A DNA stretch of 64,000 bases. It comes from Pycnopodia helianthoides (lineage: Eukaryota > Echinodermata > Asteroidea > Forcipulatida > Asteriidae). A program made the position numbers and the translations under genes. How positions within the stretch are numbered: the first letter of the stretch is position 1; every line of letters begins with the position of its first letter. Below the pieces are notes generated by a model. The model worked only from the letters and a program-made list of their open reading frames with translations. It was not told where the DNA came from and made no database searches. The stretch is taken from the NCBI GenBank assembly GCA_032158295.1, contig CM063261.1, forward strand, positions 1,302,001 through 1,366,000, read 5' to 3'. Below, piece after piece: positions 23,774 through 36,056 of this stretch.

Positions 23774-24155
23774 TTTGAAGGCAGTGGATACTTTTGGTAG
23801 TTACTCAAGAAATGCGTTACCATAAAAACTTACTTGGTAAGGAGCACCTGAGAGCTGCTGATAGTATCAAACATTGCGAGAAATGACTCCCTCTGAAGTA
23901 ATGTAGTTTTTGAGAAAGAGGTAAATTCTCACTAAAATATTTGAATCTGAGAAAGGCTTCAGGCATGAAGCCTTTCTCAGGCATCTGAAAGCACACAGTT
24001 CTATGCAACATTATTTTCTTTTCATTATTTTCTTGCAACTTCGATGACCAATCGAGCCCAAATTTTCACAGGTTTGTTAGTTTATGCACATGTTGGGATA
24101 CACCAAGTGAGGATACTGGTCTTTGACAATTACCAAAAGTATATCCTACCTTTAA
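23774..24155 (+). mobile_element. TTAAAGG MITE, type A, with perfect central hairpin
   Basis: 382 bp. The left end is GGCAGTGGATACTTTTGGTA and the right end complements to TTAAAGGTAGGATATACTTT followed by TGGTA. In the centre, CTGAGAAAGGCTTCA and TGAAGCCTTTCTCAG (23947-23961 and 23966-23980) form a perfect 15-bp stem with a GGCA loop. Left of the hairpin is ACTCCCTCTGAAGTAA, shared with type B. Right of it is GAGCCCAAATTTTCACAGGT plus TTGTTAGTTTATGCACATGT, shared in form with types B-D. Similar elements are common in sea-star sequence as I recall it. Confidence 0.85.
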
Positions 24156-24480
24156 TGAATTTTCAACACAAAATATAAAAATAAAGGCACCGCTTTGGGA
24201 AAAAGCAAGAATTCTGTGAGAAGACCTTTGAGATCTAAGGCTACGGGACACAGCCCGACACATGGTGTTAACGGCACAAAGGAAAATGTTATCTTTCTTG
24301 TGCATGTTGTGATAAAATGGAACGATAATAGAAATTACACACATTTGTGTCAGGGTCATTAGCAAAGTAGGACCTTCCTTTAAATTGTACATGAATATTG
24401 AATAACTTAATTGAGCAAGGATGTTTCACCATCCAAACTCCTTCACAATGTGACACCCGAGAATCGCTAAGTGAATTTAT

Positions 24481-24800
24481 GTCATTGTGAATCTTATTGT
24501 GTCACTGTGAATCTTATTGCGTCACTGTGAATCTTATTGTGTCACTGTGAATCTTATTGCGTCACTGTGAATCTTATTGCATCACTGTGAATCTTATTGC
24601 GTCACTGTGAATCTTATTGCGTCACTGTGAATATCTTATTGCTGTCACTGTGAATCTTATTGCGTCACTGTGAATCTTATTGCGTCACTGTGAATCTTAT
24701 TGCGTCACTGTGAATCTTATTGTGTCACTGTGAATCTTATTGCGTCACTGTGAATCTTATTGCGTCACTGTGAATCTTATTGTGTCACTGTGTATCTTAT
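24481..24800 (+). repeat. 20-bp minisatellite, ~16 copies
   Basis: The unit is GTCACTGTGAATCTTATTGC. Fifteen full units plus a 17-bp partial lie in register, and one unit (24621-24643) is 23 bp because of small insertions. Most junctions read TTGCGTCAC. A minority read TTGTGTCAC or TTGCATCAC, the two products expected from deamination of a methylated CpG. The array lies between a type A MITE and unique DNA. Confidence 0.95.
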
Positions 24801-27069
24801 AAAAAACACACACAAAACGTTTGAAGGATTAAAAGAGTAGGGCACTTTTTAATTTTGCAGAAAAATGATTTCAGACGCTATTTTTGTGTGTGCGTCGTTA
24901 TCTCCTTAAAAATGCCTCGTTTGTGCCCGTCACTTCCTGAAGCAAAAAGGTGATGTCATACTTGACAATGCGTCTCTCACACTATGCACAATGTTTGTTT
25001 TGGAAAGGCGGGAGAGAGGCGATTGTTTCCTGTTGATGGTGAACCAGCCAAGGCGCTTTCTCTCTCTCTCTCTCTCTCGTTGTGGCCGGGACTTCAGCCT
25101 CGTCATTTATTATTATTTTTTTCCTTTTTGGGGGGCTAGTGTTTATTTATCCTTATTCACGGCGAGTTCAAGTCACTATTCAGTTTGGCTGGTTGACTGA
25201 CTGAGTGTAGAGTTAGTAAGTGTACAGAGGAAACCAGTTAACTACTACAAGCATCTATGAACTTTGACCTTGCACAGCATACTTGATTGTACAGAAAAGG
25301 CATATTTTTCCTTCAAAAATCTTCACCTCTTACATGCCTGGAAATATTACTTGCTGCGTAATAATGCCATCATTGATCAGAGAAGCATCAATTTCAAGTT
25401 TCTTTCCCGTGATTCCGATCGGAGAAACCACCCGGTAAACTACATGTGGTTGTGGTACTCCCTGTCCCTAATTCAAGCTTAGAGACCATGGTATTACATC
25501 GCTGACCCCCCCCCCACCTCTTTACCCTTCCCTTAACAGACCTCACACCTCCAAACAATAGCAACGTGCTGCTTCATCCTAACAGCCGCGACACAAAAGA
25601 AGTGCACGAGCGTGACTGATCAAATGGGAAGGTCCCTACAGTAAAGTCATTTTTTTCCCCCTCTCTCTCTCTCTCTCTCTCTCTTCTCTTCTCTCTGGCC
25701 CTACCTCAACCTTCTCTACCCACCACTTGTTTCGTTCTCTCGCGCCGTGTCCCTTTGATATTCTCAAGCTCGACGCAATTAATCAAAGTTCAACGCACAT
25801 CGGCTGGGTCTCCTTTCATTAATTCCAAGCCCTTTGCTTTGTATCTTGAGATTAAATTGGGGCTAAATTGCACCATGTCACTTCAGAAGGTTTCACCTCG
25901 TGTTTTTCTGCACGTTTTTTTTTTTCCCCCACACCAATTTTTACAGGAGCTCCACCACCACTATCTTACCTATGCAAGGTGCTTAATAAAAAGTCAATTA
26001 ACCGAAGCCGCTAAGCGAAACTGAATCCAGAAAAAAAAAAAAGTTGTTAATACTAGATTAATTATCTCTACAGAGGTTTTCATAACCTAATTATGGTGTA
26101 GTAATCAGTGGTAAAACAAACAACAAAATGTTGTTATAGTAAATTTATCTGAACCCAGTTGGAAGCCAAGCTTGGGCAAAATAAACGAACGGAAAAAAAA
26201 ACCCCAACAACACTCAAGTGTGTCGAAGGTTAGTTATATTAGACTGAACAAATTCCTCTAGAACTAGCAGGATACACGTACGTGACTTGTTTCATTTTTA
26301 CAAAAGAAAAACCATCAGCAGCAAAACCCAAACAAATTTCACTACAAATTTGACTCCCGTGTATTTGTGCACGGCCATAAAAATTAAAAAAACAACAACA
26401 ACAATAAGCTTGCAGAGTTAAATTTCTGATCCCGAGTATCAACTCGAAGCTTTGAAATATTTCAATAAAATTATTCCATTTGCATTTTTTTTTTTTTTTT
26501 TTTTTCCTGATCGGTATTTAAATCCCCATTCTTCGGAGACACAGATCGGAAAAAATTTCTTCATCTGATCTCTCTGAATTATTGTCTTTGAAGAATGCAC
26601 GGCTTTGCGACGAAGGGGGAAGAAATCTTCAAATAATGGCAACTAGTTCCCTTGGGGAAAAGGGGGAAAAAAAACTCAAAGACATTCCCCCCCCCCCCCA
26701 TTTCTTTAAGTCATTCGTAGGAAACGCCATTAAGTAATTGTTATACTCTGCTACCCATAGGTACAACTGATGAGATAAAAAGGAGTGTATAAGCTTGAGA
26801 ATTAAATTGTAAGAATGGATTAAAAAAAACTAAGAAACTTTTTTTTTTTAATGACCGAGGTTTATATTAACTTTGCACTTTTTAGTCAACTATTTGTATA
26901 GTAGTAATAACTAAAAGCAGGTTTAGTTCTTTCAATTACAAAACAGACGATCTACATGAAAACGTGCTTACTATACAATTTGAGTACACAGAAGTTGATT
27001 GAATGTGACATAAGCATGATAGCATTAGCAGCACTCTCCCTTAACACTAACAGTAGTACGCTGTTTGAA
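24801..27069. other. Non-coding stretch, no gene seen
   Basis: AT-rich with CT microsatellites at about 25062-25078 and 25661-25683, a T-run near 26487-26505 and C-runs near 25506 and 26688. No exon was recognised. Confidence 0.4.
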
Positions 27070-27265
27070 AAAAACCAAGGACCAGCTCCAAATTCTCTCC
27101 AAGTGGTCGGGCTGACAAATTCAGTGTTAAAAAATACCCCCATTTCAGTTGAAATATTATGGACAAAAGTGAAAAAAAGCTGAGGGACGAGTAAAATGAC
27201 AAGCTAACTGGTCCTGCTGGCCAGTCACTAAAAACGTAAAAGGGCAAACCCTGGATACGAAAATT
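27070..27265 (+). repeat. Dispersed repeat, copy 1 (pair with 54207-54385)
   Basis: Shares in order with 54207-54385: GGACCAGNNCAAAATTCTCT-like sequence, CTCTCCAAGTGGTC, TTTCAGTGTT/TTCAGTGTTA, GGACAAAA/GACAAAAAT, GACAAGCTAACTGGTC, CTGCTGG and GGGNAAACCCTGG. The family has no inverted ends that I can see. Short related ACTGGCCAGT words also occur near 31300, 31750 and 49895. Confidence 0.65.
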
Positions 27266-29398
27266 AAGCAGAGCAGAGCAATCTTTGAAAAAAAAAAAAA
27301 AACTGACAAACCGTGAAAGTCGTGAAATGTCTTTGCAAAGCCTGGTAGCTGAATATGAGAAAAGATCAGAGTACATGTATAGCGTTTCACATTTTATAAG
27401 TTGACCATACAAAAGGTCAGCTTTGCACCATTAAAACAAATTCAAAAGTCATTTAGGTCAATGTTGGCCCAGTTTGAAGTTGACCCTTTTGGGGATGTAG
27501 CGGCCTCAAGTGGCTGTTCCAAAAGGCCATTAGTGGCTGCAACTGGCAGCAAAATATGACCCGCAGCTCTTCGACCAAAAAGGTCATCGTAAAAGTCATG
27601 TCCCAAGTTAAAATTTTTCCTCACGCTTTCCAAGTTCACGTCTCATTGATAAATTCCAACAAAACAAAATTCTGTTTCATTAAAACAGATGTCCAAACAT
27701 TTTTCCTAGAAATAGGACGAGTTAAAAAAAAAAGACGGCATTTTTAAATAACCTTTCCAAAGTTTTTTTTGGGGGGGTTGTTTGATTTTAACAAGTTTCT
27801 TGAAAATCAAAATAAAAAAATACACTCTCCCAAAAAATCAATAGTTTTCCAGCCCTCCACGTAAGAAATCTGACAGCATCATTCTTCGGCTCTTGTTGAC
27901 GACACATTACCAGATGAAATTGATTAAAAGATACTATGCATACTCATCAGAGCAATTGCGGGGTAAATTAACAGACACTGCGTGTGTACGTGTATCTTCC
28001 TCAGTATAGTTCCCCTACTCATTGTATGAATTTTTCCCCGCGCAACCGTAATCAAATCTGTATCATTTTCTTCCTTTTTACTCAGATAACCAATTTATCA
28101 CAATTCAATTCCTCAAACACAAGCTCGTATTGTCAACGACGACGACGGAGGGGGAAAAAAACATAATTCCAAATGAATTTTCAGAAAAACTTCCCGTGGA
28201 AAATCTCCCCCAATTTGAGTCTCAAGTTGCCACATGCGTTTGCCTTTGTATCCGTAGTAAGTTGACGTCATTTTGACAGATACCGGCGACCGTGTGTGTG
28301 CAGCCGTTTGTGTATCGCAAACCATCAATATGGAAAATAATAGAAGCAAGCCGCTTTTACGGTTGGTACGCGAAGGTTTGTCCAGAACTGTTCAGACGGC
28401 TTATTGATTCATACCCATCACCACAAACCATCAAAATGACAAATTAAATGAAGCTTATTTCAATCAATTTGATCTTAAGCCTCGACTCACTCATTCAGAA
28501 ACATACGCGTGCGTTTTCATACAAGAAAGCCATTTCCATGTACAAATGAGAAGCATCATGCAGTCTCCATGCCTTCTTCGCCAAACAAAAAGTTTTAGTG
28601 GATTTGATAAAGAAGGAATCTTAGTTTCAAAGAGGTTCATTGTCAGCGTCTTCTACCCTTTTATCCGTGTGTCTTGGCGGAAACAAAATCGAAGGTTTGC
28701 GGTAGAACCTTGGAGAGTTGTACATTTCTATTGTCCCGGGAAGACGAAGGTTGTGTAACATTTCAACACTCAGACCAGGGCAGGTTATGACATTTGAAAA
28801 GACTGATCCAAAAAAAAGAAACTTCAGGTGACCAAGTGACCTTTGTGAAAAAAACGCAAAATGTTACGCACCTTTAGACAAAAGTCAAAATTTTTACAGA
28901 TGTTTTTTTTTCTCAAACTACTAGAGTTTTGTGAATAGATGAAATGCTCTTTTCAAACAGAATTTTGGAAAACAAACCTTTTTGCAGGGTTCTCCTCAGG
29001 AATTTTCAAAACTGTGGGGCATTCTGGACCCAAATTTTGATGGTTTGGCCAAAGGTCACTGAGTTGAAACAAGGTCTTCGGAATGTTTTCATTCAACTTG
29101 GTGATTATCTTGGTTTTAAAAGTCCTTACATATGCATTCTGGAGCATCATAAATGGTTTTATCTTGATGAATTTTGTGAAATAATTATTCTTTTATATAA
29201 AACAATCTATTTTATTTTATTTCTTTGCATCAGCAGAAATTTTGCGTATCGGCAGGCAATTCGCAAAATGCGAGGGTTTCTATTTAAGTAACTTCAAGTA
29301 CAATTCAAGTACAACCTTAAAGAGGTTAAAAGGTTTTTATAGTCCTGCAATTACTTCTCTCCTGTCAAGAGAAATTCCTGTGCCAAAATCAGCAAATC
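27266..29398. other. Non-coding stretch, no gene seen
   Basis: AT-rich. A T8-G7 junction occurs near 27763-27777. Short ORFs near 28546 and 28944 have no recognisable motif and no framing splice sites. Confidence 0.4.
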
Positions 29399-29399
29399 A

Positions 29400-29662
29400 G
29401 GTTGGCTCAGTGGTTTCTCTGTGTCTTTCACCACTGCGGACCCCGGTTCGAATCCAATCTCAGACCCTAGCTCATAATGTGGATTGGGTTTTCAGTCCCT
29501 GCCTGATTGCGTGGGTTTTCCCAATTGTGTTTTTCTCCATTTGAGGTTTTCCTCCCATATCTAAAGCTGAATATTTCTTCATCGTCTCCAATTCATCCTG
29601 TTATTGGCGCTAATTGGATGTGTAATCAAATAATTAAAAAAAATTATAAATAAATAAAAAAC
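29400..29662 (+). mobile_element. tRNA-derived SINE
   Basis: A box TGGCTCAGTGG at 29403-29413 and B box GGTTCGAATCC at 29445-29455 are spaced as in a tRNA and give an internal RNA polymerase III promoter. The body follows (GGATTGGGTTTTCAGTCCC, GATTGCGTGGGTTTT, CCTGTTATTGGCGCT) and ends in an A/T-rich tail at about 29630-29662. The body matches 16695-16866 in reverse orientation. It needs a partner LINE for mobility, and none intact is in the window. Confidence 0.85.
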
Positions 29663-30118
29663 TATATGTTGCTCTATAACTAAATAAAATAATTCCATGA
29701 CAACGATGACAGCTTAAAAAACAAAAGAACACATGGGGAAAAGCTTGTTTTCACCTTGCAACAAAGCCTTTTTTTCCCTCCCAAACCTTTTTTTGTTAAC
29801 CCTGCACTCGGAACTGAATAATTTGTGTGTGTGTGTATTTACATGTACAACCAGATCCTGCCAGGACCCGGCAACTAAATGTCCCTTTTTTCCTCTGTAC
29901 CCCGTATCACAAAAGCTGCAAACACTTGATTCGCCAACCACTATGCCTACCCTCGTCCTCAAAAGCCCTTGACGGGGGAAGATCGTTTCCAAGCGTCGGA
30001 GCCAGCATAGGGTAATAGGCATTATTGTCTGAGTATAACTCAGCCTGCACGACGACAACGACGCTAACCCAATCCACATGCAGAGAGAGAGAGAGTGAGG
30101 CAGGGAGGGAAAGGAAGA

Positions 30119-30140
30119 GAAAAAAAAAAAAAAAAAAAAA
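30119..30140 (+). repeat. A-rich run
   Basis: About 20 consecutive A following a GA-rich stretch. No retroposed body was recognised upstream. Confidence 0.6.
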
Positions 30141-30429
30141 CTACTTCGACAAACTCAACTACAAAATATAAAAAAACGCATTAGAGGCACGTCATGGGGG
30201 CCTGAAACTCAAATCCACTGTCGGAGCGTCAAGACAAATGGATAGTTTTCGGCCAGATTGTCATCACTACAGGCTATGTTTCCGATCGCGACATTCTATC
30301 CATCGTCTCGTCCCCGACAACTCGAGACGCAACGCTTAAGGAGAAGTGCGCTAACCAAGACTTTAACAATCCCGTGGAACCCTTTCTTGCAACTTAATCT
30401 GCTCATAATATTTACCGCCAAAATAAAGA

Positions 30430-30445
30430 GGGGGGGGGGGGGGGG
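30430..30445 (+). repeat. G16 homopolymer
   Basis: The longest G run that I counted in the window, followed by AGAGGAGGAAG. G-runs of this length may fold into G-quadruplex structures. Confidence 0.75.
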
Positions 30446-30589
30446 AGAGGAGGAAGAAAAAAAAGACGACGAGACTGATGATCACAAATTTCGAAAGTAG
30501 CGGAATGCGTAGTGAAACACTCTAGTCAGGGTGTCCTTTTTAATGAAAAATGAAACGTAATCTGCGCTGGATATAATTTTTAATGCGTG

Positions 30590-30800
30590 TTTTTGTTTTC
30601 TTTCTGCGAGGTGAAATGTAATAATGGGGTATGGGTTTTCCTGAGGTCTACTGGATAGTGTAACTCATCAAGGTTATCAGATTCTCTGCTCGGAAACATC
30701 AATCCTGTTATTTGAATAGAGAAGGAGGGGGGTCTGGTAACCCGCCTCCGATGGGCCAGGGGCTGCACAGAAAATGGGATTAGTCTGACCAATAATGATC
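30590..30800. promoter_or_regulatory. Repeat-free block with OTX-like site
   Basis: Balanced-composition block containing GGATTA (30777-30782, bicoid/OTX-type core), then CCAATAATGATCAGG. Motif-based inference only, with no coding potential. Confidence 0.25.
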
Positions 30801-31802
30801 AGGTTATGAGGATGCCATATGTGTTTTTTAATTGTCAAGATACGGAGTCGAAAAAAAGAACGATGAAGGCTGGAGATCTTTGTTTATTTTCTACGGGCTT
30901 CACATTTCAAACAATCTTACCGGGTCCTTTTCACAATTTCTTTTTGTTTACTCTTTGAGTAAAGTTAATTTTGAAGAAGAAAAAAAACGTTTGAAGGTAA
31001 AATTCACAACTACTCATTCACCATAAGTACCAGAAATGTGTTGATCTGGACGTTCTTCAGGACTTCAAAATTTGGGGTGAAATCCACAAGACTCCAGGGC
31101 TTGTCGTTCAGAATTGTTACCGTACCAGAATTTTGTTTACAAGACCGGAATAAAAATGAGAACATAGACTTATGTCATTTGTCTCGTAAACTTTGACAGC
31201 CAGCAGAATTTTAAGATATTTATCAGACTCCACATTTTAACATCACTGAAAAACACAAGATGGCCAGACTTGTCCTATTGTGAGTTTACTGGCCCGACAC
31301 TAAAATTCACTGGCCTCGTGTTAAATTCCAGCTTTGACGTCAACTGGCCGTATTTATTTTTTGATAATAAATTTCAATGTTTGATTTCACTTTTACAAAC
31401 AGTTTAAAAAACTGTACGTGAGTCACCGGGGAATTGCTTTTTTTTCTTATATTATATTTTTTTTAAAGTCAAAATCACAATATTTCAGTTTCCGTGAACA
31501 TTTCCATCCAACATTTGCTTTGGCTGTCTCTACCTAACTATTGTACTCCGACAATGAATGACACAAACTGAATTATTAATTTGCGCCGGAAATTTCATTT
31601 CAGATTATGATTTGTTACAAATCTAATATAAAGAAAGTACTAAATAAGAAATATACTGTGTAATAAATCTACAATTTATTTACTCCAGGTAATAATTTAC
31701 GCTAAAGGGAAAGCATCCAGACAGGGGTGAAAATACTCACTGGACCACTGGCCAGTCTAATAGTTTCTAGCATCTGGTCCCAATTTAGGCACAAGAACTA
31801 AC

Positions 31803-31882
31803 TTTGGTTACCAGCCAATACAGCACATCACACGTACCGTCTGTGACTGGTTTCCTGCTTTAATTTGCTCAGCAGAAAGGTG
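31803..31882 (+). mobile_element. GGGCCC-ended short element, fragment
   Basis: Contains GGTTACCAGCCAATA, then GTGACTGGTTTCCTGCTTTA and CTCAGCAGAAA, in the same order as 15580-15762 and 61802-61977. Both ends are missing. Confidence 0.55.
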
Positions 31883-32633
31883 TTATCACGCGAAAAATTT
31901 CGCCCCGGTCAGTGACATCACAACCGAATGAGTCCTGCCGTCTTGTGTTTTTGCCCCCTAAGATTCACTCATTTTGAAGCTTTTTATGTCTAAACATCCT
32001 TAAGAGAAAGAAATTGTTTGGTCTTGAACAAATATTCCGGTTCCAGTGAAAGTTACGGGTTACAAAACCTGCAATCTCCTGCAGATTTCCTTGAAATTTT
32101 GGCCATGCCCTATACAGACTAATATAATGTAACATCTGTGGATACTATTCAACTATTGTACTTGATCATCGTAAAGAGCATAACATCCGTGATGCACTGT
32201 CACCCAGCATCAAACATGGCCCCCAAGACAAAAAAAAAACTGTCCACAAAACAACAAACAAGAATCCCGACATCACGGCTATAAATTCCCCTAAAACGCT
32301 ATAATACACGGCTCACGAGGAGTATAAAAAAAAACATGCTCATGTGATTAAATCTCTAGTCTCCATTTAGAAGCATTCCCCTTCAGCTAAACGAGGGGAG
32401 GTCGCGAGAACGACGAGGCTGGGGTTTGTTTTTCTCTCTCTCTCTCTCCTTCGCTCCTTGTCGTCAGAGCTTTCTCTTGGAGCTCTCACCGTCTTCACCG
32501 TCTCTACCAGACGGAGGGATAGTGCAGTGGCTCTTTCACGCTCCATTGCCAATCGTATAAGATGCGATAATGTAAATTACAAGCGAAGCCCCAAACTAAT
32601 GATCACAGAGTGGAGCGCTAGATCCATCATTTG

Positions 32634-33165
32634 TAGCTGTCCGAGGGTGCATCTAGGGTTGAGATAGGATGAGGGTGGGCGTAGTCTGGGACAGATAAAG
32701 GAGGCACTATGGTGTATATGTAGCTGTCCAAGGGTACATCTGGGTTGAATGTGGGCGACTGGGCATAGTCCCAGAAGGAACAGAAATGCAGCATGGTTTT
32801 ATTATTTCTAAATGTACATGTAACTGTCCCAGGGTACATACAAAAGTTGAGCTAGGATGATGATGGGCGTAATGTGTGGAGGGAATAGGATGCATAGGGG
32901 TCTGTCATTTGAACATATAGATGTCCTTGGGTACATCTGGGTTGAAATGGGTTGGAGGGAGGCATAATCTGGGATGAGGATGTAGTGAGGCTCTACCATT
33001 TGTATATGAAGCAATCCAAGGGTATGTCTTGGTTGGGGTGTGGTGAGTATGGGCTTAGTGAAGGAAGTTAAGATGAAAAAGCAGAAGTCCTTCTCTTTGG
33101 CTGCTTGAGGTTACATGGGGGCTGGATTAGGGTAAGAGAAATAGGGACTGGGCATCAAGCAACAC
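32634..33165 (+). repeat. Degenerate minisatellite, 86-100 bp period, 6 units
   Basis: Units begin with the word TAGCTGTCCAAGGGTACATC or a variant at 32634, 32721, 32821, 32918, 33008 and 33099. Each continues with a TGGGTTGA-like word and a G-rich, GGGCGTAGT/GGCATAATC-like segment. Most units are preceded by CATTTG or TATATG. Divergence is high, so the array is old. Confidence 0.8.
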
Positions 33166-33169
33166 TTAC

Positions 33170-34190
33170 TTACATCATTACATCAAAAAAATAAAAACAA
33201 CAACAAATTTACATATTTCATTAAAGGACATGTACGTTTGAAGGCAATTTTTCCAAAAAAGACTTGGATAATTTCATGATGTTCCATATTGAATCATAGA
33301 CAGAAACCTTAGCTTTAGATCCCCCTCCCGAGTTTTTCCTTCAAATCCCGCGAGCGGCATGGATGATCCTTCACCTGAATTTCCGGATGGCATTTGTGAT
33401 TTTCCTCAAACACGGAGCAACAAAATTATAGACTGACTCAATGATCCACTCAGTGCAACACCTGTGGTTGATTACTGTATCTCACGATATATACACCCAC
33501 CTTTACAGTGTGCAGATACAGACCAGAACTGTACAGTACAGTAATGACAAATATGTCCACAGACTTTTTAGTAAGTATAATTGTCAATTATAACTAATAC
33601 AAATCAAACAGAATTTCATGAACCGTAACGTAGCTGATGACCATGGTTTTTATTGTTTCCGCCCTCAAAATGGTGAACTGATACAGACATGAACAGTTGT
33701 TACATAAGAATGCTATGAATTAAGAGTCTACAGCAATTTCGTGAATTTCAACAAAAAAACTGGTCTTACATAGAACAGTAACAAAGAACCAATCATGGAC
33801 TTCAACATAGTTATTACTTTCAAACATTAAACTCAACAGGAGAGAACAGTGACGAAAAAGCAACTATGGTCTTGCAAAAAAAAAAAATCACAAATCCACA
33901 AGAAATTCCGTGGACCCCATTGAAGCTGTTGTTTATTTTCTCAAGCTCGGCACGTTTTTTAGCCTTGGATCGGTTCAGAAAATATATCCAATATCTGGAC
34001 CGATTCCAAAATTTTACTGTAAATAATATTTGATTCTGGGCTGTATGTATACTGGCATATTGGCGGTGTGTTTACTTGTAGCTCAAGTTTAGGGTCATCC
34101 TCCAACCTGAGGCGTTGGAGAGAGTTCCTACATTTACTTTGTGATATGTGTGAGGATTCCATAAAAAACTGGTTTAAATTAAACCGTCTG
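33170..34190. other. AT-rich single-copy stretch, no gene seen
   Basis: No ORF with protein-like composition and no repeat relationship within the window was seen. It separates two minisatellite arrays. Confidence 0.4.
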
Positions 34191-34193
34191 AAA

Positions 34194-34765
34194 AAAAGTA
34201 CATTCATTCCAAATCCTACTTTTCAAAAAAATATTTCATAAAGGGATGGTATATTATAATTGGTTTGGAAAGAGTACATTCATTCCAATCCTCCACTTTT
34301 CACGAAACATATCATAAAGGAATGGTGCATAATTGGTTGTTAGAAGAGTACACTCAGTCCAATCCACTCATTTTCAAAACAACTTTCACAAAGGGTTGGT
34401 ACATAATCGGTTTTGGGAAGAGTGCATTTTTTTCCCATTCTTCTCGATTTTAAGGAAAAAAGATCATACAGGTATGATACATCGTTGGTTCGAGGGAAGA
34501 GTACATTCATTCTAATCCTTTTGTTCTAAAGAATCATTTCATAAAGGGATAGTACATCATTAGGTAAGAGAAGAGTACATTCATTCCAATCCTCTAGCTA
34601 TCAAGAAACATATCATAAAGGGATGGTACATCACTGGTTTTTGAAAGAGTACATTCATTCCAATCCTCTAGTTATCAAGAAACATATCATAAAGGGATGG
34701 TGCTTTCTTGGTTTTTGGAAAAGTATATTAATTCCAACCTTCTAGTTTTCAAGACATATAACAAG
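34194..34765 (+). repeat. 74-79 bp minisatellite, 8 units
   Basis: Units start with AAGAGTACATTCATTCCAAT or a variant at 34194, 34269, 34343, 34417, 34496, 34570, 34644 and 34719. Each continues CTCTAGTTATCAAGAAACAT, ATCATAAAGGGATGGTACAT and a TTGGTTTTGG segment. Units 6 and 7 are the most alike. An isolated relative lies at 46273-46345. Confidence 0.92.
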
Positions 34766-35697
34766 ATTCTCAACGAGTCCTTGTCTCCAAATCGAGTGGC
34801 CATACCCTACAAGTCTGAAATTCCAAGCCTTATCTTAAATAGAAATGCAGCTCTGATTTAACGAAACCAAGTCAAGCTTTTCCCCGGCCATACAAAGTCC
34901 CGCCAATCCACATTGGACATACTTCATGCTTGTATCATCAAAAGCACAAATCCCCCCTAAATATTTCCCCTATCTGCCCCCACTAAAACTTCCACAACAC
35001 CCAAACCAGACCTTCACCAAAAAAATACCAAACAGTTACATAGTCCAAAATTCCACAATCGCGCGTCACTAGAAAGAAGGAAAAAGGGGCTACGTAACAT
35101 ATATGTAGTTTTGTTTCGTTCTCTTCTTGACCTCTCCCAGTGCTTTTTTTCCTTCCCCCCTTCTCCAAGCTTCTAAATAATTAGTTCGGCAGCGCACAGC
35201 CATTATATTTGTCTTAATTAGAATCCAATCATGCCAATTCACTTGGCACTTTTTGATAGGAAAACCACGGGGCCGCGGACGGCTTGTATCGGCGAACCCT
35301 TTGAATTCTTTGATCCTGGTCATTACAACTGGTCTAGTCTGACTTAGCTCTATATCAATCAAACACAGACCCAAGACTCGCTCAAGCATATATGTAGGCA
35401 CTCACCGAGCATGGGTAAAATACTCTTTCCGTATCAATAACATATCAATAAAAAAATCAATAAAAATATCAATAAATACACATACGAAGAAGGGAAGAAA
35501 AAAAATCATAGCATGAAAATTCATCTGTATTGATAGATAGTTTGATACATTTCAATGTTAAACTTTTCATCACAACACAAGGAATTCGTTTTCCATTCCT
35601 GGAGTTTTCAACCCAAACTCCGATTTTCTACATTCAGATCAGGACCAGAAAAATTACAGGAACGAAAAAACAATTCCTGGCAAAAGGGATCAAAAGT

Positions 35698-36013
35698 TTA
35701 AAGGGTGTGTACAACATTGGTAAATGTTTACAGATTTGCACATACATGTAACTTAAAGATGGTCGGGGTTGGTGGTCAACTTCCCTTTAATAAGTTTTGC
35801 TTGAAATGCTATAGTTTTTAGGAAAATAGTTAAACAATCGCGCATGTCCCAAACCCCAACACATATAATAGGGTTTGTCACTATTTTCTCATGACTCCAA
35901 AGACCGATTGAGCTTAACATTTCACAGGTTTCTTATTTCATGTATATATGTTGAGTCACACAAAAAGCAGATACTAGTATTTCAAAATTACCAATGTTGT
36001 ACATGTGCTTTAA
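35698..36013 (+). mobile_element. TTAAAGG MITE, type D
   Basis: 316 bp. The left end TTAAAGGGTGTGTACAACAT and the right end AATGTTGTACATGTGCTTTAA are inverted repeats. The subterminal core ACCGATTGAGCTTAACATTT followed by CACAGGTTTCTTATTTCATG matches 54101-54145 almost exactly. Non-coding. Confidence 0.85.
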
Positions 36014-36056
36014 TTAACATTAAAATGTAACCAAACATCATGTTTACATTCTTTAA

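Noticed and set aside
24481..24800. Possible CRISPR array
   Set aside because: The repeats are directly abutting 20-bp units with no unique spacers, so this is a minisatellite. The window is also clearly eukaryotic.
34265..34515. ORFs of about 60 codons in the 34-kb array
   Set aside because: They arise from the minisatellite unit, whose length is not a multiple of three in most units, so no protein repeat is maintained.
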